Source of the DNA: Flavobacteriales bacterium
Lineage (GTDB): Bacteria > Bacteroidota > Bacteroidia > Flavobacteriales_D > CAJJDF01
NCBI GenBank assembly: GCA_018609055.1
Contig: JABAYJ010000004.1
Span: forward strand, 62,001-126,000
Reading direction: 5' to 3'
Length of the DNA: 64,000 nucleotides
Notes under the pieces: generated by a model
Database searches by the model: none
What the model was told of the DNA's origin: nothing
What the model saw: only the letters and a program-made list of their open reading frames with translations
Part shown: positions 51,250 through 61,385 of the stretch, piece after piece
Position numbering within the stretch: position 1 is the first letter of the stretch
Layout of the letters: each line of letters opens with the position of its first letter
Position numbers and translations under genes: made by a program

Positions 51250-52723
51250 AGCAAACTTAGTTTTTCCACATCAATTACATCAAGACTTGTCTCTATTTGA
51301 AAATGGGGCTCCTATTTACTTGATTGAGGAATATTTATTTTTTAGCCAATATAAATTTCACAAGCAAAAAATTGCGTTTCATAGAGCTACTATGCAGTTT
51401 TACAAACAGCATTTGGAAGCCAATGGAATAGCTGTGAATTACATTGAAGCCAAAAGCGAATTATCCGACATTAGGAAATTAATTCCTCACTTGAACAAAG
51501 AAGGTATTGAAACTCTTTGTTATCGAAATCCTACGGATTACAACTTAGAAAAAAGACTAAACGAAGGGATAGAAAAGTTCAATTTAAAGAAAATTGAATC
51601 TCCTACATTATTGTTTATCAATTCAAAAGAGGATTTAAGCACTTTTTTTAAACCGACAAAAAAGAAGTTTTTTCAAACTAGTTTTTATAAAAGTGAGCGA
51701 ACAAGGCTAAATATTTTGATGGATGAAGAAGGAGGCTACGAAGGAGGGAAATTATCCTTTGATGGTGATAACAGAAAAAAATATCCAGCTAAAAAAACTC
51801 CTCCTACTATTCACTTCCCTGAAGCAACTGAGTTCCATAAAGAAGCCTTGGGGTATGTAGAGAAGAACTTTAAAGACAACTACGGAGAAATCAATAAAGA
51901 GACTTACTATCCAGTAACTTTTGAACAAACAGAGGCTTGGCTCAATCAGTTTTTGGAAACCCGATTTCACGAGTTTGGCGATTATGAAGATGCGATTGTA
52001 AAAGAAGAAATTTTCTTGAATCACAGTATGCTTACTCCAATGCTTAATGTTGGATTTATTCAACCAAAATACATCATTGAAAAAGCCATTAACTTTGCCA
52101 AAAAGCAGAACGTTCCGTTAAATTCTTTAGAAGGATTTGTAAGACAAATAATGGGCTGGAGAGAGTTCATTAGAGGAATGTATGAAGCCAAAGGGCGAGA
52201 ATCTAGAATTAAAAACTATTGGGGATTTACTCGAAAAATACCTGCTTCATTTTATGATGGAACAACTGGAATAGTTCCTGTGGATGATGCCATAAAAAAA
52301 GTGCTTAAAACTGGGTATTGCCATCACATTGAACGACTGATGATTTTGGGAAATTTTATGCTTCTTTGCGAGTTTGATCCAGACGAAGTTTACCAATGGT
52401 TTATGGAATTATTTATAGATTCCTACGATTGGGTAATGGTTCCTAATGTATATGGAATGAGCCAATTTGCAGATGGAGGTTTCTTTGCTACCAAGCCCTA
52501 CATTAGCGGAAGTAATTACGTGATAAAAATGAGCAATTACAAAAAAGCAGGCGATTGGCAAGCCACTTGGGATGGATTATTCTGGAGATTTATGCACGTG
52601 CACAAAGATTTCTTTGTAAAAAACCCGAGGCTAGGAATGTTGGTTAGAAACTTTGACAACCAATCTCCCGAAAAGCGAAATGGACATTTGGAAGCGGCTG
52701 AAAAGTTTATGAAAGAGTTATAA
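51242..52723 (+). CDS. Cryptochrome/photolyase-related protein of the PhrB/CryB (prokaryotic 6-4) type
   Basis: [60 protein letters not shown] at 51242 preferred over track start 51209. Confidence 0.92.
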   Translation: MSKANLVFPHQLHQDLSLFENGAPIYLIEEYLFFSQYKFHKQKIAFHRATMQFYKQHLEANGIAVNYIEAKSELSDIRKLIPHLNKEGIETLCYRNPTDYNLEKRLNEGIEKFNLKKIESPTLLFINSKEDLSTFFKPTKKKFFQTSFYKSERTRLNILMDEEGGYEGGKLSFDGDNRKKYPAKKTPPTIHFPEATEFHKEALGYVEKNFKDNYGEINKETYYPVTFEQTEAWLNQFLETRFHEFGDYEDAIVKEEIFLNHSMLTPMLNVGFIQPKYIIEKAINFAKKQNVPLNSLEGFVRQIMGWREFIRGMYEAKGRESRIKNYWGFTRKIPASFYDGTTGIVPVDDAIKKVLKTGYCHHIERLMILGNFMLLCEFDPDEVYQWFMELFIDSYDWVMVPNVYGMSQFADGGFFATKPYISGSNYVIKMSNYKKAGDWQATWDGLFWRFMHVHKDFFVKNPRLGMLVRNFDNQSPEKRNGHLEAAEKFMKEL

Positions 52724-52776
52724 TATTTAAAAGGAAAGACTTTGAGATATCGTCCAAAGGACATAACTTTCCTATT

Positions 52777-54099
52777 ATGAAAAAAATACTTTTATTTTCC
52801 TTAGCTGTCTTTGCTCTTATTAATTGCAAAAAAGACAAAGAATCTGAATTAGAATGTAGTACTACAACAACTACTGTTGCAACTAAACCAAACATCTTGT
52901 TAATAATTGCAGAAGATATGGGATTGGATGCTACTCCTGGTTATAATATTGGGACAGTAAAACCAAATATGCCTAATCTTCAGCAGATTATAAATACTGG
53001 AGTGAGGTATAATAACTTTTGGTCGTACCCAACTTGTACTCCCACTAGAGCTAGTATTTTAACAGGTAAATATGGGTTTAGAACTAATGTTGTAAAAGTT
53101 GACGACCCTTTATCAACTACTGAAACTTCTCTTCAATCTCATATAAGTAGCCAAACCGGAAATGCCTATGCAACTGCAGTAATTGGAAAATGGCATTTAT
53201 CAAGAACGCCTTCTCACCCAACTGATATGGGTGTTGGATATTATGCAGGATTACTAACTGGAGCTGCTGGCTCATACACGAACTGGAATCTTACAGAAAA
53301 TGGCGTTACTACAACTAACACAGATTACATAACAACAAAAATTACCGATTTAGCTATCGATTGGAAAGATGCTCAAACTAAGCCTTGGTTTTTGTGGTTA
53401 GCTTACACAGCTCCACACACTCCTTTTCATTTACCACCAGATAGTCTTCATTCACAAGGAATGTTACCATCTGATGCTGCAAGTATTGCTGCAAATCCAC
53501 AGCCTTATTTCATGGCAATGATAGAAGCAATGGATAGCGAAATGGGACGATTCATCAACTCCATGTCACAATCAGAAAAAGACAATACGATTATTATTTT
53601 TATTGGAGATAATGGAACTACAGGTCAAGTTGTACAGCAATATGCTTCGCAAAGATCAAAAGGATCAGTGTATCAAGGTGGAATAAATACACCTTTGATA
53701 GTTTCTGGAGCTGGAGTAAATAGAATGAACGAAACGGATGATGCATTTGTAGGAACAGTAGATTTATTTGCTACGATTGCTGATTTAGCTGGAACTGGAA
53801 CTTCAGAAATTAACGACAGTAAAAGTATAAAAAGAACATTTTCTGAGGCTGGTTACTTACCAAAAAACTATATTTATTCTGAGGTTGGAAATACTACAAA
53901 TACCAACACAGATTATACGATTAGAAACGCTACCCACAAATACATTATGTTTGATGATGGTTCAGAGGCTTTGTATGATTTATTATCAAACCCTTTTGAA
54001 AACCCAAATTTAATGGCTCCACAAATACTTCCATTAAGCAATGCTGATAGTACTATAAAAGCTGAATTGGAAGCTGAGATTGTGAATATTAGGATGTAA
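52777..54099 (+). CDS. Sulfatase family lipoprotein
   Basis: Lipobox FALINCKK; KPNILLIIAEDMGLDATPGY; CTPTRASILTGKYG formylglycine motif. Confidence 0.93.
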   Translation: MKKILLFSLAVFALINCKKDKESELECSTTTTTVATKPNILLIIAEDMGLDATPGYNIGTVKPNMPNLQQIINTGVRYNNFWSYPTCTPTRASILTGKYGFRTNVVKVDDPLSTTETSLQSHISSQTGNAYATAVIGKWHLSRTPSHPTDMGVGYYAGLLTGAAGSYTNWNLTENGVTTTNTDYITTKITDLAIDWKDAQTKPWFLWLAYTAPHTPFHLPPDSLHSQGMLPSDAASIAANPQPYFMAMIEAMDSEMGRFINSMSQSEKDNTIIIFIGDNGTTGQVVQQYASQRSKGSVYQGGINTPLIVSGAGVNRMNETDDAFVGTVDLFATIADLAGTGTSEINDSKSIKRTFSEAGYLPKNYIYSEVGNTTNTNTDYTIRNATHKYIMFDDGSEALYDLLSNPFENPNLMAPQILPLSNADSTIKAELEAEIVNIRM

Positions 54100-54130
54100 T
54101 ATATTCTAAGTATTGACGTTAATTATTGAA

Positions 54131-54943
54131 ATGAAAAAATTTATTCTCACCCTATTAATTCTTATTCCAATACTTTGTATTGGTCAAAACAATCCTCATT
54201 TCTTTTTAACTGAAAGTTCACTTAGGTACGAACGAGAAATTACTTACAATAAAGTAAACACAATGTTTTCGAGATTCGATAGTAATGAAAATTTAATTGC
54301 TAAAAACTATGATACTATCTTTTATAAAGATGGGAAATATGTTGAAAAGGAAAAAACACCTCGGCAAATACTTTTTGAGGAAATTTTTGGCCCTTCTTAT
54401 GAAAGTCATTGTAAAGTATTAAAAACGTCTTTTAACAAAGATTCTTGTGGAGTTTGTTCTGGTAAAAAAGTCTGGGAATTATTTTATGATTCATTGAATA
54501 GAGCTACAAAGCTCACTATTATCTTTAGAGAAAAGTTGGTTTATTCAGAATATTACCGATATGATTCTTTGAATCGACTTATTTTTTCAAAAAGAACTGT
54601 TGGCGAAAAGTACGCTTGCTGTTTTCTAAATGATGATGGTTATGTAATTGCTTACAACAATTACTTTTCCTCTGGCGAATTAATTGTCATAAAACAATAC
54701 TCTTACAGTAGTGACACTATAACAAGAACTTCTTTTGATTCTCTTGAAAATAAAGCTATTACAAAATTTGTTTACGACAAAAACGGCAATCTAGCTTATA
54801 AAGTAGGCTATGATTACAGGTCAAAAAAAGTAGAAAATAAAAAATGGACAATCATCTATGATACGAAAAACAATCCTACTTCAATAAGTTACTTTTTAGA
54901 CGATAAAATCATTTATAAAACTGAAAAGGAATACTTTTATTAA
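54131..54943 (+). CDS. Hypothetical exported protein
   Basis: From ATG 54131: MKKFILTLLILIPILCIGQ signal peptide; repeat-like KFVYDKNGNLAYKVGYDY. Confidence 0.6.
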   Translation: MKKFILTLLILIPILCIGQNNPHFFLTESSLRYEREITYNKVNTMFSRFDSNENLIAKNYDTIFYKDGKYVEKEKTPRQILFEEIFGPSYESHCKVLKTSFNKDSCGVCSGKKVWELFYDSLNRATKLTIIFREKLVYSEYYRYDSLNRLIFSKRTVGEKYACCFLNDDGYVIAYNNYFSSGELIVIKQYSYSSDTITRTSFDSLENKAITKFVYDKNGNLAYKVGYDYRSKKVENKKWTIIYDTKNNPTSISYFLDDKIIYKTEKEYFY

Positions 54944-55815
54944 AGCGTATTCAATATCTGTTCTTTAATTTTCTCCAACTGATCTTTCATTTCCACCACA
55001 ATCTTTTGAATCTCTTGGTGGTTGGCTTTTGAACCTAAAGTGTTTACTTCTCTACCGATTTCTTGAGCGATAAATCCAAGCTTTTTCCCTTCAGAAGCAT
55101 CATTTTTCATTACATCCAAAAAGTAGGATAAATGACCAGAAAGCCTTACTTTTTCCTCAGTAACGTCATATTTTTCGATAAAATAGATCAATTCTTGCTC
55201 AAATCTGTTTTGGTCAAATTGTGGACTGTCTAGCTTTTCTTCTAAATTAGATTTCAATCTAGCCTTTACAGTTTCAATTCTTTCTCCTTCGTATTTTTCT
55301 ACTTCTGTAAGCAATTCTCCTATTCGGTTTATGTAACCTGAAAACTCTTTATGCAATGCTTCTCCTTCTCTATTTCTGAACTCTTGAAAGTTTACCACAG
55401 CTTCTTCAATCATTACCTCAACTGCTTTCCATTCTTCTGGATCTAGCTCTTCTTTTTCTTGCGAATACACCTCTGGCATCTTCATAGCAAGCTCCATTAA
55501 TTTTGCATCATCATTTACTCCTAATGAGTTAGAAAGTGCTTTTAAATCATTGAAATAAGTGGTTACTACTTCGTGATTTACTTTTGCAGAATTGCTTTTT
55601 GGTGGCATCTCTACATAAATACCAAAATCTACTTTTCCTCTCACAATTAACTTAGATAGTTTCTTGTTCAATGTCAATTCATTTTCACGGTAAAAACCTG
55701 GCATTCTCATATTTAAATCAAAATACTTACTGTTAAGCGATTTGATTTCGATATTTATTTTCTTATCGTTATAAGTTCCGGTAGTTTTTCCGTAACCTGT
55801 CATTGATTGAATCAT
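54940..55815 (-). CDS. YicC family endoribonuclease-like protein
   Basis: MIQSMTGYGKTTGTYNDKKINIEIKSLNSKYFDLNMRMP; start 55815, not 55917. Confidence 0.95.
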   Translation of the reverse strand: MIQSMTGYGKTTGTYNDKKINIEIKSLNSKYFDLNMRMPGFYRENELTLNKKLSKLIVRGKVDFGIYVEMPPKSNSAKVNHEVVTTYFNDLKALSNSLGVNDDAKLMELAMKMPEVYSQEKEELDPEEWKAVEVMIEEAVVNFQEFRNREGEALHKEFSGYINRIGELLTEVEKYEGERIETVKARLKSNLEEKLDSPQFDQNRFEQELIYFIEKYDVTEEKVRLSGHLSYFLDVMKNDASEGKKLGFIAQEIGREVNTLGSKANHQEIQKIVVEMKDQLEKIKEQILNTL

Positions 55816-56110
55816 AGTGATTGGTTTTGTTGTTGCAAAGGTAAGGTTTATTGTTCTATTTATTTGTTGTAGTCTCTGCTCTTTCTTCTTTTTGCCTTGA
55901 CGCAAAAAAAGAAACAAAAAAAAGTCAAGACTTCTTGAAATTAACTAAAAATGAATTCTTATTTCTAAAACAAAAAAGACTCGTTCGCAAGAATTAAATT
56001 AAACGATAAAACTTAATATAGAACTCAAACAGTTTTTTGTTTCTTAACGAAAGAAAAACTCATTTTCTTAACGTAAATTTCAAAAGGTCGGTTGTCTCGT
56101 CTTTTAAAAT

Positions 56111-57013
56111 CTAAACCAACTTCTTACTCCTACTAGTCAAATAAACTCCCACAAATATAAGAAGTGTACAGGCCATTTTTGGCCAAGTGATTGCTGCTGC
56201 ATAATTACTATTGGAGTTTACTAAACTTATCCCAAATCCTATTGCCATGGCAAACACGGGTTGTAAATAAATGTAGCTACTTGCAATGGTTGGCGATAGT
56301 TTTTTGACCGCAAAAATATTGAATAGATAAGTACAAAATGTAGTAAACAAAACAATGAATCCAATAGAGAATAACACCACTGGTGGAAAGCTAAAACTAA
56401 AGTCTTGAATATCTGAAATACCGAAAGGCAACACCACAAAAAACGCAAAAGTAAACATGTAACTAATTACGGTAAGTGGTTTATATTTGGCTAACAAAGG
56501 CTTTACCAACGCCAAATAAAGGGAGTAACTAGTAGCATTTGCCATGATGAACATATTCCCTTTCATGGAGGAACCTGTGTTTCCTTTTCCACTCAGGTAA
56601 ATAAGACAAATTGCTCCTAAAAGCCCCAAAGAAATTCCAGCTATTTTATTTGATGTAATCTTAGTTTTTAGGATGAAAAACGACAATAGAGTAACAATTA
56701 CTGGCGAAGTAACCATAATAATTGCCGAGTCAATTGGCGAAGTTATACTTAACCCTTGAAAGAATAATAATTGATTTAATGCTACTCCAAAAAATCCTAC
56801 GAGTGCAATTCTCCACAGATCTTTTCTATCAACTTTTTCGCGAATGAAATAACGCAAAATCCAAAACATGATTGTTGCTCCAAATACTCTTAAAAGAATA
56901 AACGTATTAGGCTTTAAATAATCGGGCATTACTTCTTTAGCAATAAAGTGGCTACTTCCGTAAATTAAATTTACAGCCAGAAGAGCTAAATGTGCAAGTA
57001 AATTTTTAGGCAC
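56111..57013 (-). CDS. DMT family (EamA) transporter
   Basis: Ten hydrophobic segments; LAHLALLAVNLIYGSSHFIAKEV. Confidence 0.92.
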   Translation of the reverse strand: MPKNLLAHLALLAVNLIYGSSHFIAKEVMPDYLKPNTFILLRVFGATIMFWILRYFIREKVDRKDLWRIALVGFFGVALNQLLFFQGLSITSPIDSAIIMVTSPVIVTLLSFFILKTKITSNKIAGISLGLLGAICLIYLSGKGNTGSSMKGNMFIMANATSYSLYLALVKPLLAKYKPLTVISYMFTFAFFVVLPFGISDIQDFSFSFPPVVLFSIGFIVLFTTFCTYLFNIFAVKKLSPTIASSYIYLQPVFAMAIGFGISLVNSNSNYAAAITWPKMACTLLIFVGVYLTSRSKKLV

Positions 57014-57353
57014 CTAATTTTGCTTTAAGTGATTCTACAGTCTTTTTTGCGTTACCGATAAATATCTCTTTATCCATTACAAAAACGGGTCTTTTAAGAA
57101 AAGTATACTCTTCCAAAATCATTGATTTTAGCTTTTCTTCGCTTAACTCTTGCCCTTTAAATTCAGATAATTTTCTAGCTCTTCTATTCAACAGACTCTC
57201 ATAACTATCTGTCATGCTTCGCATTTCTTCTAGTTGCTCCAGAGTAATTTTATCCGCTTTAATGTCTTGTAATTTCCAATCAGCCGATAGGTTTAATTCT
57301 TTAATAATTCGTTTGCACGTATCACAAGTAGAAAGGTAGTAGGCTTTTTTCAT
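57006..57353 (-). CDS. ArsC/Spx-like thioredoxin-fold protein
   Basis: YYLSTCDTCKRIIKELNL and FLKRPVFVMDKEIFIGN. Confidence 0.85.
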   Translation of the reverse strand: MKKAYYLSTCDTCKRIIKELNLSADWKLQDIKADKITLEQLEEMRSMTDSYESLLNRRARKLSEFKGQELSEEKLKSMILEEYTFLKRPVFVMDKEIFIGNAKKTVESLKAKLGA

Positions 57354-57376
57354 TGGTTTACTTATTGAATTTCTTT

Positions 57377-58381
57377 CTACTGAGGAAGATCTGCACTAAT
57401 GAACTTCCACAATAAATCTTTCAGTTCAGTAATTCCTTTTTGAGCTACAGATGAAATAAATATCGTTTCAATTCCTTCAGGTAATTCAGCTCTAATCTCT
57501 TCGGTTAATTCCTCATCTAGCATATCACATTTGGTGATAGCAAGTATTCTGTCTTTATCCAACAATTCGGAGTTGTAAGTACCAACTTCATTCATCAGAA
57601 TATCAAATTCTTTCTTGATGTCATCACTATCTGCAGGAACCATAAAAAGTAACAGTGCATTACGCTCAATGTGACGCAAAAATCTGTGTCCTAATCCTTT
57701 CCCTTCGTTTGCTCCCTCTATAATTCCTGGAATATCTGCCATTACAAAGGATTTATGCCCTCTGTATTTTACGATTCCAAGGTTGGGAACTAAGGTTGTA
57801 AATGGATAATCAGCTATCTCTGGTTTAGCAGCAGACACAACTGAAAGTAAAGTAGATTTTCCTGCATTTGGGAAACCAACTAAACCAACATCAGCCAATA
57901 CTTTTAGTTCCAGTATTTTCCATTCTTCCTTACCAGGCTCTCCCGGTTGCGAATATCTTGGCGCTTGATTTGTTGATGATTTAAAGTGATCGTTTCCTCT
58001 TCCTCCTTTTCCACCTTTGGTTAAAAGTACTTCTTGACCGTGTTCAGTTATTTCGTACAAAACCGCTTCGGTTTCTCCGTCTTTAACAAGAGTTCCCAAA
58101 GGAACTTCTATAATTTTATCTTCTCCTTCGTGCCCAGTTTGGTGCATTCCTCTTCCCACATCTCCGTGTCCTGCAATTACGTGTCTTTGAAATTTTAAGT
58201 GAAGCAAAGTCCAAAGTTGGCTGCTTCCTCTCAAGATAACGTGTCCTCCTCTTCCTCCGTCACCTCCATCGGGTCCACCTTTAGCTGTGATTTTATCACG
58301 ATAAAAATGGGAACTTCCTGCTCCACCCTTTCCCGAACGGCAGCAAATTTTTACGTAATCTATGAAATTGGATTTTGACAC
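57377..58381 (-). CDS. obg: GTPase Obg
   Basis: Glycine-rich OBG domain ([32 protein letters not shown]); [21 protein letters not shown]. Confidence 0.98.
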   Translation of the reverse strand: MSKSNFIDYVKICCRSGKGGAGSSHFYRDKITAKGGPDGGDGGRGGHVILRGSSQLWTLLHLKFQRHVIAGHGDVGRGMHQTGHEGEDKIIEVPLGTLVKDGETEAVLYEITEHGQEVLLTKGGKGGRGNDHFKSSTNQAPRYSQPGEPGKEEWKILELKVLADVGLVGFPNAGKSTLLSVVSAAKPEIADYPFTTLVPNLGIVKYRGHKSFVMADIPGIIEGANEGKGLGHRFLRHIERNALLLFMVPADSDDIKKEFDILMNEVGTYNSELLDKDRILAITKCDMLDEELTEEIRAELPEGIETIFISSVAQKGITELKDLLWKFISADLPQ

Positions 58382-58456
58382 TACTTATTTGTTTTTTACA
58401 AAAGTAAGACAATTGCTAGTCTTTTAATTAGGTTTCACCTACAATTAGAAAATAAC

Positions 58457-58606
58457 TTAAGCTCTATTGACTAAATCAGTCGAATAAACATATCCCCACT
58501 TAGGACAAGTGTCACATTTTTTCTTTTTCTTTTTGGCTGTGCATGACGAAAAAGAAATAGCTAAAACAGCTATTACAATTATTTTTATCGCGAGTTTATT
58601 TTTCAT
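58457..58606 (-). CDS. 49-aa small lipoprotein
   Basis: MKNKLAIKIIVIAVLAISFSSCTAKKKKKKCDTCPKWGYVYSTDLVNRA; lipobox and CDTCPKW; absent from supplied track. Confidence 0.7.
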   Translation of the reverse strand: MKNKLAIKIIVIAVLAISFSSCTAKKKKKKCDTCPKWGYVYSTDLVNRA

Positions 58607-58725
58607 ATTCTACTTTTCTTTACTTATCAAAATACCACTTGTTATAAGTTAACGGTAAAAACCACAGTCCTATTTTGATAGATACTAAAATTAAGGTTAT
58701 TTTAGTAGTCTAAATATACACTTTT

Positions 58726-59472
58726 TTGAATTTATTTCAGCACATAGGACGATTTACACTAATGATAAGCTTAGCTTTCAGGAAACCTGAGAAATGGAAA
58801 GTCTTGAGGCAAAATATCGTTATAGAAATTAATACGATTGGAATTAGTTCCCTTAGTATTGTGGCATTACTATCTCTATTTATGGGTGCTGTAATGGTAA
58901 TTCAAACAGCTTCTAATATCGATTCAGTTTTGATTCCTGCCTATACAGTAGGTTTTGCAACTAGGCAATCGATTATTCTTGAGTTTTCGTCTACCATGAT
59001 TTGTCTTATTTTGGCAGGGAAAGTAGGTTCCAATATTGCATCAGAAATTGGTACAATGAAACTTACCGAACAAATTGATGCACTTGAAGTAATGGGTGTA
59101 AATTCTATAAATCACCTTGTTCTCCCTAAGATATTGGCTTCATTATTTATCTTTCCTTTTATTGTATTAATCAGTATGGGACTTGGTTTAATTGGAGGAG
59201 GATTAATTGGAACACAAGCAGGAATTATCACTTTAGAAAAATACATCATGGGACTCCAGTATTATTTTGTGCCCTTTAGTATTACTTATTCTCTTATCAA
59301 AACATTGTTTTTCGCCTTTTTTATTGCAACTATCCCTTCTTACTTTGGATATTATGTGAACCCAAGTGGAGGAGCATTAGAAGTAGGAAGATCAGGTACA
59401 AAATCGGTAGTAGCAAGTAGTATGGTCATATTACTTATCAATTTAATAATCACTTATTTCTTGTTGTTATAA
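58726..59472 (+). CDS. mlaE: MlaE family lipid ABC transporter permease
   Basis: MVIQTASNIDSVLIPAYTVGFATRQSIILEFSSTMICLILAGKVGSNIASEIGTMKLTEQIDALEVMGV; TTG start. Confidence 0.92.
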   Translation: MNLFQHIGRFTLMISLAFRKPEKWKVLRQNIVIEINTIGISSLSIVALLSLFMGAVMVIQTASNIDSVLIPAYTVGFATRQSIILEFSSTMICLILAGKVGSNIASEIGTMKLTEQIDALEVMGVNSINHLVLPKILASLFIFPFIVLISMGLGLIGGGLIGTQAGIITLEKYIMGLQYYFVPFSITYSLIKTLFFAFFIATIPSYFGYYVNPSGGALEVGRSGTKSVVASSMVILLINLIITYFLLL

Positions 59473-59473
59473 T

Positions 59474-60232
59474 ATGAGCATAATTGTAAACGACATAAAA
59501 AAGGGGTTCAGTGGAACCGAAATTCTGAAAGGAATTAGTTTTGAATTTGAAAAAGGAAAAACGAACCTTATCATTGGGCAAAGTGGATCCGGGAAATCTG
59601 TACTTACAAAATGTATTGTAGGGCTTTACGAAGTAGATGAAGGCGAAGTGATTTATGGAGGAGAAAATTTCTCTGGCATGAGTAAATCGGAGCGTAAGCA
59701 CATTCGTACTCAAATAGGAATGCTATTTCAAGGAAGTGCTTTATTTGATTCTTATAGCGTAGAGGAAAACGTAATGTTTCCACTTACCATGTTCTCGGAT
59801 ATGAGTAAAGAAGAAATGCTCGACAGAGTTAACTTTTGCTTGAAAAGAGTAGAACTTGAGAACAAAAATCATTTGTACCCTTCAGAAATTAGTGGTGGAA
59901 TGCAAAAGAGAGTTGCTATTGCAAGAGCTATTGCTCTTAATCCTCAGTATTTATTTTGTGACGAACCAAACTCTGGACTAGATCCAAAGACCTCTATCGT
60001 TATAGATAATTTGATTTATGATCTTACCAAAGAGTACGATATTACTACTGTTGTAATTACTCATGACATGAACTCGGTAATGGAGATTGGAGAAAACATT
60101 ATGTACATACACGAAGGTGAAAACTGGTGGACTGGTGACAAACAAAGCATTGTAACTACCGACAACAAAGAAATTGGAGACTTTGTTTATGCATCTTCTT
60201 TTATGAAACAGCTAAGAGGAAAACTATCTTAA
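59474..60232 (+). CDS. mlaF: ABC transporter ATP-binding protein (MlaF type)
   Basis: LIIGQSGSGKSVLTKCIVG, SGGMQKRVAIARAIALNPQYLFCDEPNSGLDP. Confidence 0.93.
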   Translation: MSIIVNDIKKGFSGTEILKGISFEFEKGKTNLIIGQSGSGKSVLTKCIVGLYEVDEGEVIYGGENFSGMSKSERKHIRTQIGMLFQGSALFDSYSVEENVMFPLTMFSDMSKEEMLDRVNFCLKRVELENKNHLYPSEISGGMQKRVAIARAIALNPQYLFCDEPNSGLDPKTSIVIDNLIYDLTKEYDITTVVITHDMNSVMEIGENIMYIHEGENWWTGDKQSIVTTDNKEIGDFVYASSFMKQLRGKLS

Positions 60233-60313
60233 TTTAAGATTCTCATTAATTCTTCTTCTACTTTTAAAAGGAACAGAATAATAAAATCGTCAAAGTAATT
60301 ATAACAATAAACT

Positions 60314-60973
60314 ATGAGTATTCTTAACACTTTGTTTCTACAAGTAATTGAGCCAATGGCTTCTCCTGAATTTTTTGGTATTGAAATTTTCAATGATGAC
60401 TTCTATAAGTTAATTACACTTTTTGGAATTAATTTATTTGTCACTTTAGTTATCGGAAGACTTATTTACTACCCATTTAACGGAAAAAAGAAAGAGTTTT
60501 TATTCGCTTATATTTTTATAGCATCAGTGGTATTTTTCCTTTGTTTTGCACTTAAAGCATTTAAATTTAATACAGGTGTAGCAATTGGTTTGTTTGCTCT
60601 TTTAGGAATTATTAGATTCCGTACAGATCCTATTCCTATTAAGGATATGAGTTATTTGTTTATTTTTATTGGACTATCTATGATTAATGCTTTTTCTAAA
60701 AAAATGAGTATTTATGAAATAGCTTTTATCAACCTTTTATTAATGTCTATGGCAACATTTGCAGAGATATTTTTGTACAAAAGACCTGTAGTTAAAAAAA
60801 CAGCTTCTATGGAATTGGTTTATGGAAATTTACTGAATTTAAAGCCCGAGAATAGAGAGTTGCTGATATCAGACATTTCTACAAAGACAGGTATGCAAGT
60901 TGAAAACATAAAGGTTGGAAAAGTGAATCTAAAGACTCAAGAAGTTGAGATTAAGGTTACTTATTTGAAATAA
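60314..60973 (+). CDS. DUF4956 membrane protein
   Basis: Hydrophobic N-terminal half; GLFALLGIIRFRTDPIPIKDMSYLF. Confidence 0.85.
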   Translation: MSILNTLFLQVIEPMASPEFFGIEIFNDDFYKLITLFGINLFVTLVIGRLIYYPFNGKKKEFLFAYIFIASVVFFLCFALKAFKFNTGVAIGLFALLGIIRFRTDPIPIKDMSYLFIFIGLSMINAFSKKMSIYEIAFINLLLMSMATFAEIFLYKRPVVKKTASMELVYGNLLNLKPENRELLISDISTKTGMQVENIKVGKVNLKTQEVEIKVTYLK

Positions 60974-61020
60974 AACATCTGTTTTTAAGTTAACTATCAA
61001 TAACTTAAAAACTCTATTTC

Positions 61021-61320
61021 ATGAAATACTATTTAGTAATTACATTACTTATTATTGGTTCAGTCTCTTTTGTTTCGTGCAAAAAAGAAGTCAGCAAAAA
61101 GAACATGACAGTAATAAAGAATTGCACTGGTACCTATTTACAATTCAAAGAAAAGTATTACAAGGTTTGTAACACAGATTTAACCGATTCCTTCAATAAC
61201 AATGATGAAGTTAATGCATCATTCACAAAAATAGAGGAGTGCAAAGCTTTTGAGGATCTAATCATATGTGCACTAGCATTTGAATTTGAAGACATTATAG
61301 ATGTCACTAAAATTGAATAA
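61021..61320 (+). CDS. Hypothetical lipoprotein
   Basis: IIGSVSFVSCKKE lipobox. Confidence 0.6.
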   Translation: MKYYLVITLLIIGSVSFVSCKKEVSKKNMTVIKNCTGTYLQFKEKYYKVCNTDLTDSFNNNDEVNASFTKIEECKAFEDLIICALAFEFEDIIDVTKIE

Positions 61321-61324
61321 AAAC

Positions 61325-61362
61325 AAAAATCCCCTTCCGAAACAACACGGAAGGGGATTTTT
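61325..61362. terminator. Bidirectional terminator between convergent lipoprotein and GatB/YqeY genes
   Basis: AAAAATCCCCTTCCG-AAACAACA-CGGAAGGGGATTTTT, 15-bp stem. Confidence 0.92.
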
Positions 61363-61385
61363 AAATTAAAACAACAATTTATTTG

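Noticed and set aside
52777-54099. Sulfatase as part of the light cluster
   Set aside because: Same strand and close, but it is a generic exported sulfatase with a signal peptide and no functional link to photolyases; probably just a neighbour.
55816-55917. N-terminal extension of the YicC ORF
   Set aside because: Derived from an A-rich intergenic repeat; MIQSMTGYG at 55815 is the canonical YicC N-terminus.
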